NCBI GenBank assembly: GCA_031286225.1
Contig: JAITUQ010000021.1
Location: 1-45,209 of the forward strand
Direction of reading: 5' to 3'
Origin: Candidatus Methanorudis spinitermitis
GTDB lineage: Archaea > Methanobacteriota > Methanobacteria > Methanobacteriales > Methanobacteriaceae
Length of the DNA: 45,209 nt
Below are positions 8,273 to 18,764 of the stretch, piece by piece; the stretch's first letter is position 1; the number at the start of each line of letters is the position of its first letter. Both the position numbers and the translations under genes were made by a program. Under the pieces are notes generated by a model. That model made no database searches. It was not told the DNA's origin and saw nothing but the letters and a program-made list of their open reading frames with translations.

Positions 8273-8764
8273 TTACCAATAGCTAGTGTCTAACAATACT
8301 GAAACTGGTCTTTTTTCAGACATTGATATATTCCAAGAATTAGCTACTGTTTCAATAGCTTCTTCTGGTGTTTTTGGATTGAAATATTTTAAATCCATAG
8401 CTTCTAATATTTTGGGAGTAGCTATTCCCATTGGAACCTGACCAATTATAGGTTCCCCTTTTGTTCCTCTATGACTCATAATCATAACTAGTGGAAGTGA
8501 ATATAATTGATACAGTGAAGTTAAGGCATTTACACAATTACCTAACCCTGAATTTTGCATTAAAATAGCTGTTTTTTTACCACCAAGAAATGCACCAGCA
8601 CAGATTCCAATTCCCTCTTCTTCTCTTGTAACTGGAACATGAATTATTTTTTCATCTGTTTCTATTATCTTAAGGATTTTTCCTAAGTTAACACAAGGTA
8701 AACTCACAATAAAATCGATTTTTGCTCGTTTCAATCCTTGATAAACAGCTTCACTACTGTCCAA
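8273..8764 (-). CDS. comD: Sulfopyruvate decarboxylase alpha subunit (ComD)
   Basis: Pyrimidine-binding half of sulfopyruvate decarboxylase, working with ComE next door. The 163-residue product runs SSEAVYQGLKRAKIDFIVSL near the start, has the VPVTREEEGIGICAGA segment expected to hold the catalytic Glu that activates ThDP, then LMQNSGLGNCVNAL. The start is taken as TTG at 8764, seven bases after GAGAGG. A TTG at 8779 overlaps that ribosome site and would add five residues. It lies 217 bp downstream of comC. Confidence 0.9.
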   Translation of the reverse strand: MDSSEAVYQGLKRAKIDFIVSLPCVNLGKILKIIETDEKIIHVPVTREEEGIGICAGAFLGGKKTAILMQNSGLGNCVNALTSLYQLYSLPLVMIMSHRGTKGEPIIGQVPMGIATPKILEAMDLKYFNPKTPEEAIETVANSWNISMSEKRPVSVLLDTSYW

Positions 8765-8996
8765 ATTCTTCCCTCTCAATGATTTATTTTATATCCTAAT
8801 TTCTTAGATTATAGCTAATGATTAGTTTAATAATTGAATATGATTAAATAAAGTTTAAAATAATCTAAAAAAATAATATTAATCTTTAAAACTAACTGAA
8901 CTATTTAATTAAAAAAAATAATATTAAAAATAATATTAATCTTTTAAACTAGCTGAATTATTTAATTAAAAATATCATGACAATAATAATCTTTTT
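8765..8996. repeat. comC-comD spacer with ~44-bp direct repeat
   Basis: Two copies of about 44 bp lie at 8872-8915 and 8929-8971, both running AATAATATTAATCTTT, then AAACTA(A/G)CTGAA, then TATTTAATTAAAAA. No gene is present. An own promoter for comDE is possible but not certain. Confidence 0.6.
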
Positions 8997-10031
8997 TTAT
9001 TGTTCTGTAATTAAATATTTATCAATGTCAATGTCTAATTCATCGCAAATTTCTTTTAATTGTTCATATAAGTTTTCATCGATTAATATTCCATTTTTTT
9101 CATTTTTAGCTATTTCTTTGACTTCAAGATCCCCTGGAACAATTGTATCTCCACTATTTCTAATTTCTTTTACAAATTCTTCAGTTTCTTCTTTAAATTT
9201 ATTAATATCTACAAATTTCGAAGGATCAATAGCTAGGAAGAAATCACCTTTGGTACATTTCTTTTTATAATCTGCTGTTCCCTCTACTTTACTACCAAAA
9301 GCAGCACTTACTAAAGGCCCTGTTATAATTTCAATCATAAAAGCTAATCCATATCCTTTATGAGCACCAAATGGTAAAATAGAACCTTCAAGTGCTTTGG
9401 AAGGATCTGTTGTAGGATTACCATCTGCGTCAAGTGCAATATCTCCAGGTATACTTTTTCCTTTTCTTTTTGCTTCTAATAACTTCCCTCTTGCTGAGAT
9501 AGAAGTTGCCATATCAAGTGTAATATAAGTTTCACTTGCTGGAATTCCAATAGCTATTGGATTTGTTCCAATTACTGGAATTTTTCCTCCAAGAGGAGCC
9601 ATAGCTGGATCAGTATTAGCAGAAACTATTCCAATAATATTTTCTTTTATAGCTAAATCAGAGTAAAATCCTGTGACTCCAAAGTGATTAGCATCGTGTG
9701 TGCCTACAGCACCTATTCCTATCTTTTTAGCTTTTTCAATAGCTAGTTTCATGGCTTTATAAGCAACAACTTGACCAAAAATACCATTTCCATTTATTAA
9801 AGCAATTGCATCTGTTTCTCTTTCAATATCTATTTTTCCTTCAATATTAATATTCCCTCTTTTGATTGCATTTATGTATTGTGGAAACCTGCCTATTCCA
9901 TGAGAAGTAAAGCCTTTTAAATCTGCATCTAAAGTAGCTTCTGCAACAATTTCAGCATTTTCTTTTTTTAGACCTAACTTTGTTAATATTTCAGTAATTA
10001 ATGCTTTTTCTTTATCAGCCATTATCTTCAT
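8997..10031 (-). CDS. comC: L-sulfolactate dehydrogenase (ComC)
   Basis: NAD-dependent oxidoreductase of the malate/L-lactate dehydrogenase (LDH2) family, oxidising sulfolactate to sulfopyruvate, the substrate of ComDE. The 344-residue protein shows the family signatures DADLKGFTSHGIGRFPQYI near the N-terminus, DANHFGVTGFYSDLA with the catalytic His, GTNPIAIGIP, LDMATS and KGYGLAFMIEI. It resembles the experimentally known Methanocaldococcus ComC as I recall it. The start at 10031 follows GGTGG; the ATG at 10058 lies too close to the TATA box. Its neighbours comD and comE support the coenzyme M role over malate dehydrogenase. Confidence 0.9.
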   Translation of the reverse strand: MKIMADKEKALITEILTKLGLKKENAEIVAEATLDADLKGFTSHGIGRFPQYINAIKRGNINIEGKIDIERETDAIALINGNGIFGQVVAYKAMKLAIEKAKKIGIGAVGTHDANHFGVTGFYSDLAIKENIIGIVSANTDPAMAPLGGKIPVIGTNPIAIGIPASETYITLDMATSISARGKLLEAKRKGKSIPGDIALDADGNPTTDPSKALEGSILPFGAHKGYGLAFMIEIITGPLVSAAFGSKVEGTADYKKKCTKGDFFLAIDPSKFVDINKFKEETEEFVKEIRNSGDTIVPGDLEVKEIAKNEKNGILIDENLYEQLKEICDELDIDIDKYLITEQ

Positions 10032-10067
10032 GAATCCACCTTTAGAAATTAAGAACATATTTCAGAT

Positions 10068-10076
10068 TTATATAAA
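10068..10076 (-). promoter_or_regulatory. TATA box of comC
   Basis: The minus strand reads TTTATATAA here. Transcription would begin near 10046, giving a leader of only about 15 nt that still contains GGTGG before the ATG at 10031. Confidence 0.6.
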
Positions 10077-10413
10077 CTTAATTAAGATTACATAAAACTC
10101 ATTGATATTTTTTATGTATGTTCTTTTTTGATTTTTATTAAATAATAATATTTTATAGATAAAAAATACTTTATAAACAATTCATTAAAAAAATATATAA
10201 TACTTTATAATACTTTTTTAATTCTTATTAAATAAAAAATAATCTTTATAAAAAATAAGATCATTAATATTTTTTTTAATTTTTATTATTTACTTTAAAT
10301 AAAAAAAATTTTGGAAATATTTTTAACTAAAATAACTACTTTTTATTTTAAAATTTTTATTTATTAAATAATGTTTCTTAAAAAAATGTATTAAAAATAT
10401 TTCTTATAATTTT
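10077..10413. other. purM-comC intergenic region, low complexity
   Basis: About 340 bp of A/T-rich DNA between two minus-strand genes. Repeated blocks such as ATACTTTATAA and T/A runs could act as the purM terminator. I see no gene and no structured RNA. Confidence 0.5.
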
Positions 10414-11439
10414 TTAATATTCTATTTCAATATCTTCAAAAGTTTTAATCCTAACTTTACCTTTATTAGAACTTACTCTGCCAATTTTATAAGTATTACA
10501 ATCTTTGGACAATATATCTAAAATATTTTGAGATTCTTTTTCATTTACAATCAATACAAAACCAATCCCCATGTTAAATACTGTATACATTTCTTCTATA
10601 GCTACATTTTGTTTATAAATTAATTTAAATATTTCATGAGGCTCTGGAAGGTTTTCAATCTCAAAACCAACATCTTTTTTTAACCTTTTAAGGTTGTTAA
10701 ATCCTCCCCCAGTAATGTGGACCAAACCTTTAATATTAAAGTTATGATTTTTTAGAAGGTTAATAACAGGTTTTACATAAATCTCAGTTGGCCTTAAAAG
10801 CTCTTCTCCAATTATTAAATTAGTATCTGGGATTTTATCATCAATTTTAAATTGGGCATCTTCAAATAATGCTTTTCTTGCTAAGCTTAATCCATTACTG
10901 TGAATACCACTACTTTCAATACCAATTAATACATCATTTTCTTCAATTTCTTCTCCAGTAATGATATCATCAACATCTACAAAACCAATTCCACATCCAG
11001 CTAAGTCGAAGTCATTTACAATTTCTGGAAGTGATGCAGTTTCTCCCCCAATAATAGCTATTTTTGATAATTCAGCTCCTTTAGCTAATCCTTCAGCAAT
11101 TTGAGAAGCTATTTCTGGGTCTGGTTTTTCAACAGCTAAATAATCTACTAAAGCTATTGGTTCAGCACCTACACATAAAATATCATTTACAACCATAGCT
11201 ATACAGTCTATCCCAACAGTATCATACTTTTCCATCATTTTAGCTACAAGAATTTTACTTCCAACACCATCAGTACTCATTGCAATAGCTCTAGTTCCCA
11301 TTTTAACTAATGCTGCAAAATGCCCACTATCTGTAATTATATCTCTATTTTTCAAGGTTGATTTTAATTTTTCTGCTAATCTTGAGACTGTAACTTCTTC
11401 AAGGTTTATATCAACACCAGAATCTGAATAAGTAACCAT
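10414..11439 (-). CDS. purM: Phosphoribosylformylglycinamidine cyclo-ligase (PurM)
   Basis: AIR synthetase of purine biosynthesis, closing the imidazole ring with ATP. The 341-residue length is normal. Family marks are YSDSGVDI at the start, [47 protein letters not shown] and [15 protein letters not shown] lies four bases before the ATG. It sits 127 bp downstream of fttA on the same strand and upstream of comC. Nothing unusual is seen. Confidence 0.95.
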   Translation of the reverse strand: MVTYSDSGVDINLEEVTVSRLAEKLKSTLKNRDIITDSGHFAALVKMGTRAIAMSTDGVGSKILVAKMMEKYDTVGIDCIAMVVNDILCVGAEPIALVDYLAVEKPDPEIASQIAEGLAKGAELSKIAIIGGETASLPEIVNDFDLAGCGIGFVDVDDIITGEEIEENDVLIGIESSGIHSNGLSLARKALFEDAQFKIDDKIPDTNLIIGEELLRPTEIYVKPVINLLKNHNFNIKGLVHITGGGFNNLKRLKKDVGFEIENLPEPHEIFKLIYKQNVAIEEMYTVFNMGIGFVLIVNEKESQNILDILSKDCNTYKIGRVSSNKGKVRIKTFEDIEIEY

Positions 11440-11566
11440 TTACTCACCTAAAAGTCATTGAATAATTTTTCATGATTTGTTTAGTTATTATCACTTAAAC
11501 ATCTATTAATTATGTTATTAAGATATTATATTTAATCTGTATTAAAAGTAATCAACCATTTGTCTA

Positions 11567-13474
11567 TTATTGTATACGAGTACATTCTAAATTAAGAGGA
11601 GTTTTAGTTTCTATTTTATAACTTCTGTGAATGCTTGAAGCAAGATCCATAGTTTTATAGGCATCACCATGACACATAATAACTTTTTCTGGTCTTGGCG
11701 ATAACCTTTTAACATAATCCATTAACTGGCGTCTGCTAGAATGTCCACTAAATCCTTCAACTGTTTTAATTTCCATCTTCACTTTATAGAGTTTTGTTTT
11801 TCCTTCTTCTTTTAAAGGGATATTTTTCCATCCTTTTTGTATTCTTCTACCCAAAGAACCTTCTGATTGATATCCAACAAATATTAAAGTGTTGTTTTTA
11901 TTTTCACACAACCATTTAAAATATTCAACAGAATTTCCACCAGTTAGCATGCCTGAAGTTGAAAGGATAATTGACGGCTCACCTTCAACTATATCTTGTC
12001 TTTCATTAATATTTTGAACCTTATTAAAAGCATCTGAAATAAATGGGTTTCTTCCCATGTGAAATATTTGATCTCTTAAATCTTTACTTAAGTATTCTGG
12101 TCTTGCAGTATGTATAGCTGTTGCTTCCCAAATCATTCCATCAATATGTATAGGAACTTCTTCTATCATTCCATGACGCATATATTCTTCTAAAACTATC
12201 ATCAACTCTTGAGCTCTTCCTACTGCAAAAACAGGAATTAATACTTTTCCACCACGTTTTAAAGTATTATAGATTGTTCTCATCATCTCTTTCTCAGCAT
12301 TGTTTCTTGATGGTTGAACATCTTCATGACCACCATAAGTAGATTCCATAACTACTGTTTCTGCTCTAGGAAATCTTATTGTAGCTGGTTCTAAAAGTCG
12401 ACTTCTTTCATACTTGAAATCTCCTGTGTAAACCATATTATGCTGTCCATCTCCAATATGCATGTGTGACATAGCTGAACCTAAGATATGCCCTGCATTA
12501 TGAAGAGTCAATCTTATATCTGGAGAAATATCAGTTACTTCCCCATAATCAAGAGTTATAGTATGTTTTATACTTTTTTGAACATGTTTAATATTAAAAG
12601 GAAGAGGATCATCTTCTCTATGAGCAATATCTATATGATCTAGTTGGAGGAGAGTCATTAAATCTCTTGTTGGAGTTGTACAATAAATTGGTCCCTCATA
12701 CCCATAGTGATAAAGATATGGTAAAAATCCACTATGGTCTAAATGAGCATGTGAAACTATAACAGCATCTAAATCACTTAAAGAAAATTCAGGAACATTT
12801 AAATAAGGATAAGAACTTTTATCATCTGATGCAGCTACATTTACTCCACAATCAAGCATTACACGACTGTTTGGAGTTTGAAGTAGCATGCATGATCTTC
12901 CAACTTCTTTAAATCCTCCCATTGAACTTAATCTAGCCCAATCATTTTCATATTTAACTCCTTGATGAATTTTAGTTCCTAAATTTTGTAAAATCTTTTT
13001 ACGCTCTTTACTTCTACTTTTTAAAGTATTTCTAACTCTTTCAATTATTTCAGAAGATATTGGAGGAGTTCTAAGTATTTTTGGAGCCCATCCTGTATTT
13101 TTAACAACTTCTCTTGACGTTGTTCCATATTTTCCAATAACAAGCCCTGGTTTTTTAGCCTCAATAAGAACTTCACAAGTTACATCATCAAATGAAACAT
13201 TGGTGATTTGTGCTTCTTCTGGAACGATTTCATGTATTTTATCTATAGTTTTTTCAGGATCTAATAAAACAGTTTTATCTGAGCGAATGATTATTCTTTT
13301 TCTTAAGTCTTTAGCTAAATTTCTTATAAGATCTCCATTTTCCGTTATTATTTCTGGGTTTTTAGTATATATAACAACTTCTGGTCCTTCAAATTCTATT
13401 TTAGCTACTTGTACTCTTTCTGGTAATCTTTGTACAATCGTTTTCTTGATTCCTTCCAAAATCTCTGAAGCCAT
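11567..13474 (-). CDS. fttA: Transcription termination factor FttA (aCPSF1, KH/beta-CASP ribonuclease)
   Basis: Archaeal CPSF73 homologue that cleaves nascent RNA at U-rich sites and drives factor-dependent termination. The 635-residue protein has two N-terminal KH-like domains (about 1-145, with [15 protein letters not shown] in the second), a metallo-beta-lactamase domain with HAHLDHSG (residues 242-249), a beta-CASP insert with [15 protein letters not shown], and C-terminal [12 protein letters not shown] and [10 protein letters not shown] motifs. The full-length archaeal KH form distinguishes it from shorter aCPSF2. GTGG precedes the ATG. It lies between psmB and purM on the same strand. 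Confidence 0.95.
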   Translation of the reverse strand: MASEILEGIKKTIVQRLPERVQVAKIEFEGPEVVIYTKNPEIITENGDLIRNLAKDLRKRIIIRSDKTVLLDPEKTIDKIHEIVPEEAQITNVSFDDVTCEVLIEAKKPGLVIGKYGTTSREVVKNTGWAPKILRTPPISSEIIERVRNTLKSRSKERKKILQNLGTKIHQGVKYENDWARLSSMGGFKEVGRSCMLLQTPNSRVMLDCGVNVAASDDKSSYPYLNVPEFSLSDLDAVIVSHAHLDHSGFLPYLYHYGYEGPIYCTTPTRDLMTLLQLDHIDIAHREDDPLPFNIKHVQKSIKHTITLDYGEVTDISPDIRLTLHNAGHILGSAMSHMHIGDGQHNMVYTGDFKYERSRLLEPATIRFPRAETVVMESTYGGHEDVQPSRNNAEKEMMRTIYNTLKRGGKVLIPVFAVGRAQELMIVLEEYMRHGMIEEVPIHIDGMIWEATAIHTARPEYLSKDLRDQIFHMGRNPFISDAFNKVQNINERQDIVEGEPSIILSTSGMLTGGNSVEYFKWLCENKNNTLIFVGYQSEGSLGRRIQKGWKNIPLKEEGKTKLYKVKMEIKTVEGFSGHSSRRQLMDYVKRLSPRPEKVIMCHGDAYKTMDLASSIHRSYKIETKTPLNLECTRIQ

Positions 13475-13872
13475 AACACCACTTCGAAAAAAAAATAAGA
13501 TGTAAAAATGGTTTTTTGCTATATCTATTCAATAATCTAAAAATCTTCAATATCTATTCAATTATTTATAAATCCTCAATATCAATTTAATAATTTATTA
13601 AACATAGAAAATATTTTAAAAAATTATTAAAATAGCTAAATTAATTACTATTAATATATCTAAAAAATCCTATGATATATATTATAAAAATAAAAAAATA
13701 AAGCTTTATTAAACAATTAAATATGTCTATTATAATTTATTTTTGTTCTTTTTAGATTTTAGTTTTATTAAAGAATATAATAATATCGGCAAAAAATATT
13801 TATAATAAATTAATTAATGAAAAATTAAAATTAGTCAACTTTTACTATCAAATTTTTTATAGCTAATCTTTA
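13475..13872. repeat. fttA upstream region with three 29-bp tandem repeats
   Basis: Three tandem units of about 29 bp (13521-13549, 13550-13578, 13579-13607), consensus ATATCTATTCAATAAT followed by AAATCTTCA, decaying toward the third. They lie just upstream of the fttA start and could affect its promoter. Further right is AT-rich spacer with no gene. Confidence 0.6.
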
Positions 13873-14496
13873 TTAGCTAATCTCCTTTAATTTCTCTTCT
13901 ACTTCTTCATTTGGTAACATTTCAAATCCTTTATCTTTAGTAACAGTAGCTAATAAAATACCATTTCCAGAAAAAGTATCACGTTCTGTAGCTGCTTTAA
14001 TAGCCCTTATAGCTACTTCAGCAGCTTCACTAACATCCATATTTTTTCTAACTCTGTCTTCAAGGACACCATAAGAAAATGTAGAACCAGATCCTGTTGA
14101 TATAAATGAATCTTTAATCATCCCTCCAGCAGGGTCTAGAGAATAAATTGAAGCACCATTTTTATCTACTCCTCCTAGGAGAGTTTGAACATACGCAGGA
14201 GAAGAATGTAAAATATTAGCAGCTAGTGCTGAAGCTGATTCAATACTGATATTTTCCCTGTTTCTCATTTTATATAATGAAACTTCAGCAGTCATAATCT
14301 TCATTAAACTTTGAGCATCAGCTACAGATCCAGCAATTGTAGCTGCTATATGATCATCTATTTTGAATATTTTTTCTGTAACTTTATGAGCAACCAAGTT
14401 CCCCATGCTAGCTCTTCGTTCACTAGCAAATACAACTCCATCTTCGCAAGTAATACCTACAGTTGTAGTACCTTCTAATGTGTTTTTATCATTCAT
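13873..14496 (-). CDS. psmB: Proteasome beta subunit (PsmB)
   Basis: Catalytic subunit of the archaeal 20S proteasome, 207 residues. A nine-residue propeptide ends in Gly9, and autocleavage would expose Thr10 of TTTVGITC as the nucleophile. Lys at mature position 33 (HKVTEK) and Glu at position 17 fit archaeal beta subunits, and GSGSTFSYGVLEDR carries the downstream active-site serine region. GAGGTG lies upstream of the ATG, and an AT-rich TATA-like stretch is near 14545-14558. The alpha subunit is not in the window. Confidence 0.95.
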   Translation of the reverse strand: MNDKNTLEGTTTVGITCEDGVVFASERRASMGNLVAHKVTEKIFKIDDHIAATIAGSVADAQSLMKIMTAEVSLYKMRNRENISIESASALAANILHSSPAYVQTLLGGVDKNGASIYSLDPAGGMIKDSFISTGSGSTFSYGVLEDRVRKNMDVSEAAEVAIRAIKAATERDTFSGNGILLATVTKDKGFEMLPNEEVEEKLKEIS

Positions 14497-15406
14497 ATAA
14501 ATAACACCTCATAATTTGAATAATTATTAGTATAACAAAAATATTAAACTATAAAAATTAGCAAACAGTTAGTTTATAATTAACTGAATATTAAATGTAT
14601 TGTATATAATAGTATTTTCTATGACAATTTTAGTTGAGTATATTAATTAATCAGTTGTATTAACTAATGATAATAAATTGTTAATTGTACTAATAAATAA
14701 TTTTGAAAAATAAAATATAATTATATACGGTTACTTGAAAATTATAAATAATGAGTAGTAACCAAACTTTTATATGATTCTTCAAGATAATAAACTTTAC
14801 TGAAAATTATCAGTTTCTGATATTTTCTTCACTTATTTGATTTATTAGTATTTTATTATACTATCTTTTTAATAGTTTTAATGGTTAATCGCCTTGAAAT
14901 TTATTTTATATGATTCTATGATTAAATATTTTTCAATTTTAATTAGAAATATGAGGAATATTGTAATTAACATCCTTATAAATTAATAAATAATGAAAAC
15001 ACGTATATAAATTTAAGTACTGATAAATCAACATGAATTAAAGCTATATTAATTGCCCTAGTAATATTATGAATAGTAATTTATGGCAATATTATAAAAT
15101 AATAACTATATTATAATAAAAATTAATATTAATAATAAAAAAACGAAAAAAAGATGTAAATGATATTGATTAAAATTTTTTCATTTTATAAATTAATAAA
15201 TATAAATTAAAAACTAATATAAATTAATAATTTACATAATAATTATTAAAATTAATACAACTAAAATTAAACTATGATTTAGCTAATTTTTAAAATTTTT
15301 AAATGTATTTTTTTACTAATATGCTTAAATTTAATTAACTTTATTAACATCTTAATTCATTTACTATAATTATTAAATTAATGCTATTGGAGGAATCATT
15401 ATTAAC
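14497..15406. other. Large divergent intergenic region psmB-gatB
   Basis: The largest gene-free stretch (910 bp). On the left lies the probable psmB promoter. GGTTACT (14729-14735) and AGTAACC (14757-14763) form a 7-bp inverted repeat with a 21-nt loop. TTTATATGATTCT occurs near 14770 and again near 14910, which could be promoters. I find no reading frame, tRNA or recognised RNA. The right end holds the gatB ribosome site GGAGGA (15389-15394). Confidence 0.45.
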
Positions 15407-16762
15407 ATGAAATGTGGGCTAGAGATACATGTACAATTAGAAACTGAATCAAAGCTATTTTGCAGTTGTCCAACTAATTATCAAGATGCTCAGGTCAATA
15501 CAAACATTTGCCCAGTTTGTTTAAATCAACCAGGTGCAAAACCCTACCCTATTAATGAAAAAGCTATAAATAATGCTTTAATGATAGCTTTGATGTTAAA
15601 CTGCAAAATTGATGCAAATCTAATTTATTTTATGCGGAAACATTATAATTATCCTGACCTTCCTTCTGGATATCAAAAAACCTCAATTCCAATTGGATAT
15701 GAAGGAGATCTCAATGGAATACGTATAAGAGAAATACATATGGAAGAAGACCCTGGGCAATTTAAACCAGATCGTGGAATAGTTGATTTTAATCGTTCAG
15801 GAATTCCTTTAGTAGAAATTGTTACAGAACCCGATATGCATTCTCCTGAAGAAGCTCGTACATTCTTAAGAGAACTTATTAGAGTATTGAAATACAGTGA
15901 AGGGGCTCGTGGAGAAGGAACTATGAGAGCTGATGTTAATGTTTCTCTTGAAGGTGGTAAAAGAGCAGAAATTAAAAATGTAAATTCTATTAAAGGAGCT
16001 TATAAGGCTTTAAAATTCGAAATAATTAGACAAAAAAACCTTATTAAAAGAGGAATAGAAATAAAACAAGAAACACGTGCATTTTTAGAATCTCAAATGA
16101 TAACAGTAGCTATGAGATCAAAAGAAGATACTGATGATTATAGATTAATACTTGATCCAGATTTGCCTCCAATAAAAGTAGCTAATGAAGAAATTGAAAA
16201 CATTGAAGAGATTATGCCTGAAGCACCTCATAACAAAATCAAAAGATTTGTTAAAGAATATGGAATAGACGAAGAAACAGCGAAAATTTTAACCTCTGAA
16301 TTAGAATTAGCTAATGTTTATGAAAAAGTAGTTAAATCTATTAATAGTGAATTTGCTGCAATGTGGATGAGAGATGAACTAAAAAGAGTCTTATCTTATA
16401 ACAAATTAGATTTTGTTGAAAGTGAAATAAGAGATAAGGATTTAATCCAATTATTTTCCATGTTACAAAATAAAGAAATAACAACTAAAGCTGGGCAAAG
16501 AATAATTGAACATATGCCTAAAAATAAAAAATCCCCAAGTGAAATAGCTGAAAAATTAGGTTTAACTGGAATAGTTAAAGAAGATGAAATAATAAATGCG
16601 GTAAAACAAGCTATTGATGAAAATCCAGAAGCTGTTGAAGATTATAATCAAGGAAAAAAAGCTTCAATGAACTTTTTAGTTGGGCAAGTAATGAAAATTA
16701 CACGAGGAAAAGCTGATCCTAGTGAAACAGTGAATATTCTAAATAGTCTCCTTAAAGAATAA
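15407..16762 (+). CDS. gatB: Asp/Glu-tRNA amidotransferase subunit B (GatB)
   Basis: Subunit of GatCAB, which binds mischarged Asp-tRNA(Asn) or Glu-tRNA(Gln) and activates it for amidation. The 451-residue protein opens with CGLEIHVQLETESKLFC, has the zinc-type cysteines in CSCPT and CPVCLNQPG, RKHYNYPDLPSGYQ, and EDPGQFKPDRGIVDFNRSG. The C-terminal YqeY-like tRNA-binding tail (MNFLVGQVMKITRGKADP) is present. GGAGGA precedes the ATG by 12 bases. gatA and gatC are not next to it, as is usual in methanogens. Confidence 0.95.
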   Translation: MKCGLEIHVQLETESKLFCSCPTNYQDAQVNTNICPVCLNQPGAKPYPINEKAINNALMIALMLNCKIDANLIYFMRKHYNYPDLPSGYQKTSIPIGYEGDLNGIRIREIHMEEDPGQFKPDRGIVDFNRSGIPLVEIVTEPDMHSPEEARTFLRELIRVLKYSEGARGEGTMRADVNVSLEGGKRAEIKNVNSIKGAYKALKFEIIRQKNLIKRGIEIKQETRAFLESQMITVAMRSKEDTDDYRLILDPDLPPIKVANEEIENIEEIMPEAPHNKIKRFVKEYGIDEETAKILTSELELANVYEKVVKSINSEFAAMWMRDELKRVLSYNKLDFVESEIRDKDLIQLFSMLQNKEITTKAGQRIIEHMPKNKKSPSEIAEKLGLTGIVKEDEIINAVKQAIDENPEAVEDYNQGKKASMNFLVGQVMKITRGKADPSETVNILNSLLKE

Positions 16763-16851
16763 ATAACTAATAATAAATAAAAACAATATTAAATGATTAT
16801 AAGTAATAGTTAAAAAAAGGAATTTTATAAGGAGATAGTTTATTAGTAGGA

Positions 16852-17706
16852 ATGAAATTTATGAACAATAATAAATCATTAGTAAGAGATTATATGACAA
16901 AAGATGTTATTAGTGTCAAGTCAAATACTCTTAATGAAGAAATAATTGGACTAATGAAAGAAACTGGTCATGATGGTTTTCCAGTTGTTAATAAAGAAAA
17001 AAAAATTGTTGGAATAATTACTGCATTTGATCTTTTATTAAAGGATTGGGAAGATTATGTAAAAGACACCATGTCTATAGAAGTTGTAGTAGCCCAAGAA
17101 GACATGTCAATTAGTGATGCTTCAAGAGTTATGTTTAGACAAGGAATATCAAGACTTCCAGTTGTTGATAGAAAGGAAAAACTTAAAGGAATAATAACCA
17201 ATACTGACATGATTAGATCCCATATTGAACGATCCACCCCTAGAAAAGTAAATTATTTTAAAGAAAGTTTTGAAGGACTATATGGAATAAAAACTGATTT
17301 AAAAAGGAAAAAAGTTAGTACTCATGATTTAAGACCTACTCAAGATAAAATATATGCTGATGAACTTCAAGGGAGAGTTTACGAACTTAAAAAAGGATTA
17401 GCTGAACCAGCTATTGTTGTTAAAACTGGTGATCGTTGGATTTTAGTGGATGGACATCATAGAGCAGTAGCAGCTGTTAAATTAGGTTGTAATGAGATTG
17501 ATTCCTATGTTATTGATTTAAAAAAGGATTTAGAGCTTGGAATGGAAAGAACAGCTAATAATGATGGAATATATTCGTTTGAAGATATAGAAATTATAGA
17601 TGACGCCCAACATCCCCTAATAGCTATTACAGAAAGCATAAAAAAAAGCCATGAAAAAAAACATCATAACAAAATAAAGCAAGGAAAACATTGGATTAAA
17701 AATTAA
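16852..17706 (+). CDS. CBS-domain protein with ParB-like domain
   Basis: Two CBS modules in the first ~125 residues (VRDYMTKDVISV, then DGFPVVN and VGIITAFDL; second DTMSIEVVVAQ, then SRLPVVDRKEKLKGIITNTD) form a likely nucleotide-sensing pair. They are followed by a ParB/sulfiredoxin-like domain with YELKKGLAEPAIVVKTG and LVDGHHRAVAAVKLG. The fusion is seen in methanogens, but its role is not established to my knowledge. It could be a kinase-like or nuclease-like regulator gated by adenosine nucleotides. The start may instead be the ATG at 16861. It lies between gatB and hisE. Confidence 0.8.
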   Translation: MKFMNNNKSLVRDYMTKDVISVKSNTLNEEIIGLMKETGHDGFPVVNKEKKIVGIITAFDLLLKDWEDYVKDTMSIEVVVAQEDMSISDASRVMFRQGISRLPVVDRKEKLKGIITNTDMIRSHIERSTPRKVNYFKESFEGLYGIKTDLKRKKVSTHDLRPTQDKIYADELQGRVYELKKGLAEPAIVVKTGDRWILVDGHHRAVAAVKLGCNEIDSYVIDLKKDLELGMERTANNDGIYSFEDIEIIDDAQHPLIAITESIKKSHEKKHHNKIKQGKHWIKN

Positions 17707-17761
17707 AGAAATAAATTTCCATTACATATGGATTTAAACTCTTTAAAAAGAAGGATAAATA

Positions 17762-18052
17762 ATGGTAGATGAAAAAATACTTAAAACAATCTTTAATACA
17801 CTAAAAGATCGGAAAAATAACCCTATTGATTCATATACTTCAAAAATAATGCAAAACAATGGAAAAAAAGCTGAAGACAAAATTTTAGAAAAAATTGGGG
17901 AAGAAGCTACTGAGGTCTTAATAGCTTCTAAAAACAATGAAAATTTAGTTCATGAAACTACTGACTTAATATTTCATGCCTTTCTTCTTTTAGTATATAA
18001 AGGATATGAATTAGATGATTTATTAAATGAGTTTGAAAAAAGAACACATTAA
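17762..18052 (+). CDS. hisE: Phosphoribosyl-ATP pyrophosphatase (HisE)
   Basis: Second step of histidine biosynthesis, hydrolysing PR-ATP to PR-AMP. The 96-residue all-alpha protein carries the MazG-like signature [14 protein letters not shown], then [16 protein letters not shown] with the metal-binding acidic residues. AGAAGGA precedes the ATG. It follows the CBS/ParB gene by 55 bp and may be cotranscribed with it. A separate HisE rather than a HisIE fusion is normal in archaea. Confidence 0.93.
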   Translation: MVDEKILKTIFNTLKDRKNNPIDSYTSKIMQNNGKKAEDKILEKIGEEATEVLIASKNNENLVHETTDLIFHAFLLLVYKGYELDDLLNEFEKRTH

Positions 18053-18091
18053 GTATATTATACTCTCCATCAAAATAGCTAATAAAAACAA

Positions 18092-18724
18092 CTAAACTAA
18101 ATACTCCATATTATACATTCCTTTCCATATATTGAAAAATTTTGCCCTTTTCTTATTAAATATTTTAAAACCTAATGATTCATATAGTTTAATAGCTTTT
18201 TCATTAGATACATCAACATCTAAAATAACTCTAGTATAATTCTCTTCTTTAGCTTTTTTAATAGCTTTTTTTATTATTTTAGTACCTATTCCTTTTTTTC
18301 TTTGGCTTTCATCAACAGCTAACTCAGATATATAATAATCATCTTGATTCAAATTAGATAATGTTAAAAAATCCACAAAATATATTAATGAAAATCTAAA
18401 AGCATACCCAATAGCTAAATTTTTAAATAAAAAGAAAATGTCATATAAGAAATTACTTTTTTTACCTTTTTCAGCATCTAATATTCCTAAAATATTTTTA
18501 TTTATATTTTCATCCTTAACAACAAATAGTTGAATGTTTTTTTCAATATTATATTTTTTATTAATATTAAAATCATTTTCAGCTAATAATAATTTTTCAA
18601 TAGCTGAAATAGCTTTTTCATTTCTTTTAAAAACTTTTGAATAAGTTTTACTATCTACAGAAAAAATAAGTTTAGCTACTTTATGAGAATTATGTTTATT
18701 TAAATCAAATTCTTCAAAAATCAT
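18092..18724 (-). CDS. GNAT family N-acetyltransferase
   Basis: Predicted acetyl-CoA-dependent acetyltransferase of 210 residues. The acetyl-CoA motif A is ISELAVDESQRKKGIGTKII, with the Q/RxxGxG/A pattern, followed by ARVILDVDVSNEKAIKLYES-type sequence (here TRVILDVDVSNEKAIKLYE) and GFKIF. The N-terminal half is less conserved. Substrate unknown. It converges on hisE and is preceded by a 40-bp gap from larB, with which it may be cotranscribed. Confidence 0.8.
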   Translation of the reverse strand: MIFEEFDLNKHNSHKVAKLIFSVDSKTYSKVFKRNEKAISAIEKLLLAENDFNINKKYNIEKNIQLFVVKDENINKNILGILDAEKGKKSNFLYDIFFLFKNLAIGYAFRFSLIYFVDFLTLSNLNQDDYYISELAVDESQRKKGIGTKIIKKAIKKAKEENYTRVILDVDVSNEKAIKLYESLGFKIFNKKRAKFFNIWKGMYNMEYLV

Positions 18725-18764
18725 GAAAAATCAACGTGGTTAGATATTATAATTATAAAAGGTA

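Noticed and set aside
8977..9270. 97-residue plus-strand frame opposite comC
   Set aside because: Shadow of a well-supported minus-strand gene, with no homology or ribosome site.
8997..10031. Malate dehydrogenase as the name for comC
   Set aside because: The LDH2 family includes both, but the adjacent comD and comE favour sulfolactate dehydrogenase.
13521..13607. CRISPR-like repeat array
   Set aside because: Three adjacent 29-bp units without spacers and with decay; a tandem repeat, not CRISPR. No cas gene is near.
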